NCBI GenBank assembly: GCA_041688215.1
Contig: JBDNIO010000068.1
Span: 1-32,557, forward strand
Direction of reading: 5' to 3'
Source: JBDNIO01 sp041688215
GTDB taxonomy: Bacteria > Pseudomonadota > Gammaproteobacteria > Nevskiales > Salinisphaeraceae
DNA: 32,557 nucleotides
Made by a program: the position numbers and the translations under genes. Below the pieces are notes generated by a model, which saw only the letters and a list, made by a program, of their open reading frames with translations, was not told the DNA's origin and searched no databases. Positions 31,698 through 32,557 of the stretch are shown here, piece after piece (the first letter of the stretch is position 1; every line of letters begins with the position of its first letter).

Positions 31698-32201
31698 ATG
31701 ACCAACCTCTACCAGGCGTCCGTCCCGATTGCCATTCACAAACTGGGCAACCTGAAACATATCTGCCAAGTCGGTGCTAAGCATGTGCAGGAAAATGAGC
31801 TTGAGGAATCGGCACTTACGAGTTTTCGGCTCTACCCGGACATGCTGCCCTTTAGCTCGCAGATCAAAATTCCTACCGACATCCTGTGCGGCATGACAGC
31901 GCGCCTTACCGGCAATGACCGCTTTGGCCTGAACGATGATGCCGCAAGCTTTGACGACCTGATCGCGCGCATCGACGCCACCGTTGCGCACTTGAACGAA
32001 CAGAACCCGGACGACTACGAAGGCACGGAAAGCAAAACCGTCACCATGCAAACGCCGTTCGGCGAACTAACTTTTACCGGTACCGAATACGTTACAAATT
32101 TCGTGTTTCCCAACCTGTATTTCCACATCACCACCGCGTACAACATACTGCGTCACAACGGGGTAAAGCTGAGTAAACTGGATTATATTTGGGGCGGTTG
32201 A
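31698..32201 (+). CDS. DUF1993 family protein
   Basis: This 167-residue protein matches the DUF1993 family in length and layout: LYQASVPIAIHKLGNLKHICQVGAKH at the N-terminus, RLYPDMLPFSSQIKIPTDILCGMTARL in the middle, and NFVFPNLYFHITTAYNILRHNGVKLSKLDYIWG at the C-terminus. The family is thought to have a DinB-like four-helix bundle; no biochemical role is established. AAGGAATT lies upstream of the ATG. It probably forms a unit with the SDR and the following MAPEG gene. Confidence 0.88.
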   Translation: MTNLYQASVPIAIHKLGNLKHICQVGAKHVQENELEESALTSFRLYPDMLPFSSQIKIPTDILCGMTARLTGNDRFGLNDDAASFDDLIARIDATVAHLNEQNPDDYEGTESKTVTMQTPFGELTFTGTEYVTNFVFPNLYFHITTAYNILRHNGVKLSKLDYIWGG

Positions 32202-32241
32202 TCTGCCGGCCCACAGTTGGCGAAGCCCGGGTAAATAAAAC

Positions 32242-32380
32242 ATGACACAGACAGCGATCCTGTTTCCCATTATGGCCTTGATCGGCTGGACCTTCCTGGT
32301 TGTGCTGCTGGTGCCCTACCAGCGATTCAAGGCCGCTTCTGCGGGCCAAGTCGAAATCGATGACTTTAAGTACGGTGAAG
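32242..32380 (+). pseudogene. MAPEG-family membrane protein, truncated by an insertion
   Basis: The first 46 codons encode MTQTAILFPIMALIGWTFL followed by VVLLVPYQRFKAA and DDFKYGE, the N-terminus of a bacterial MAPEG protein with one membrane helix (MAPEG proteins are usually 130-150 residues with four helices). After KYGE the reading continues in frame, but as sequence unlike MAPEG, where homologues show residues like SANVP and SLPNRNYMN. The break coincides with the predicted left end of an IS1595-type element, so the gene is interrupted near 32380. The downstream remainder is outside the window, so I cannot confirm it. Confidence 0.75.
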
Positions 32381-32557
32381 TGTCCGTGTCAACGAGGGTG
32401 AACCCGGGCTGGTTTATTCCGTGCCTATCCGGTTCATTGCCAAATGGATGGAGCGATGCTAAATTGGTCCAATGGACGCACGCGGCTTCCCGACATCGCT
32501 GCCAGAATTTCAGCGGGCCTTCCCCGATGATGCGGCGTGCGCGCGCTACCTTGAGCA
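32381..32557 (+). mobile_element. IS1595-family insertion sequence, left end (partial)
   Basis: The element begins near 32380, where the MAPEG reading becomes foreign (TGTCCGTGTCAACGAGGGTG is a likely end sequence), and continues off the right edge. The start of a transposase at 32472 supports it. IS1595 elements carry terminal inverted repeats and an 8-base target duplication; the right end is outside the window, so neither can be verified. The boundary is inferred to within a few bases. Confidence 0.65.
32472..32557 (+). CDS. IS1595-family transposase, N-terminus (partial)
   Basis: The 28 visible codons from ATG 32472 read MDARGFPTSLPEFQRAFPDD and then AACARYLE, which closely match the N-terminus of IS1595-type transposases (LPEFxxxFPDExACxxYLE, preceding a zinc ribbon and an ISXO2-like DDE domain). 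The remainder lies outside the window. The in-frame ATG 24 bases upstream is followed directly by a stop, so 32472 is the most likely start. No ribosome site at normal spacing was seen. Confidence 0.75.
   Translation, partial: MDARGFPTSLPEFQRAFPDDAACARYLE

Overview
The window looks like a chromosomal segment of a gammaproteobacterium, moderately GC-rich and not assignable to genus from the sequence alone. It carries lipid A and LPS genes (msbA, lpxK, kdsB), Lol lipoprotein export genes, RNase E, RluC, ClpA/ClpS, Aat and Mfd. Much of the gene order is that of Pseudomonas, Xanthomonas or Escherichia. Coding density is high, many genes overlap by 4 to 8 bases, and TTG or GTG starts are used several times.

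Layout. (1) Bases 1-3697: 5' end of ftsK (-), then on + a small unknown gene, a FemAB-like protein, aat, infA and a DksA/TraR-type zinc-finger protein. This is the usual ftsK-aat-infA-clpA neighbourhood without trxB and ate. (2) 3748-8463, all -: clpA, clpS, plsX, rpmF and yceD. plsX is followed by clpS rather than fab genes, so two normally separate neighbourhoods are fused here. (3) 8504-11136: maf (+), a gph-like phosphatase and rluC (-), then a 340-base structured leader region before rne with two good promoters and an intrinsic terminator between them. (4) 11137-14037: rne. (5) 14044-23308, all -: a nine-gene envelope cluster in transcription order lolC-lolD-comEC-exbB-exbD-msbA-lpxK-kdsB-ptp. 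(6) 23383-25665, +: a small exported protein, then agmatine deiminase and N-carbamoylputrescine amidase, the two-step route from agmatine to putrescine. (7) 25720-29615, +: an EF-hand lipoprotein and mfd. (8) 29703 to the end, +: a zinc-independent MDR reductase, a repeat-rich spacer, an SDR, a DUF1993 protein, and a MAPEG gene that appears to be interrupted by an IS1595-type insertion sequence running off the right edge.

The main non-coding signals are: a three-hairpin intergenic repeat present in two copies (clpS-clpA spacer and the MDR-SDR spacer); a candidate terminated small RNA or attenuated leader upstream of rne; a triple 8-base tandem repeat between rpmF and plsX; and the insertion in the MAPEG gene. 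I see no defence island, CRISPR array, prophage, biosynthetic cluster, rRNA or tRNA. Most of the window is housekeeping DNA, and the novelty lies in the repeats, the leader and the rearranged junctions.
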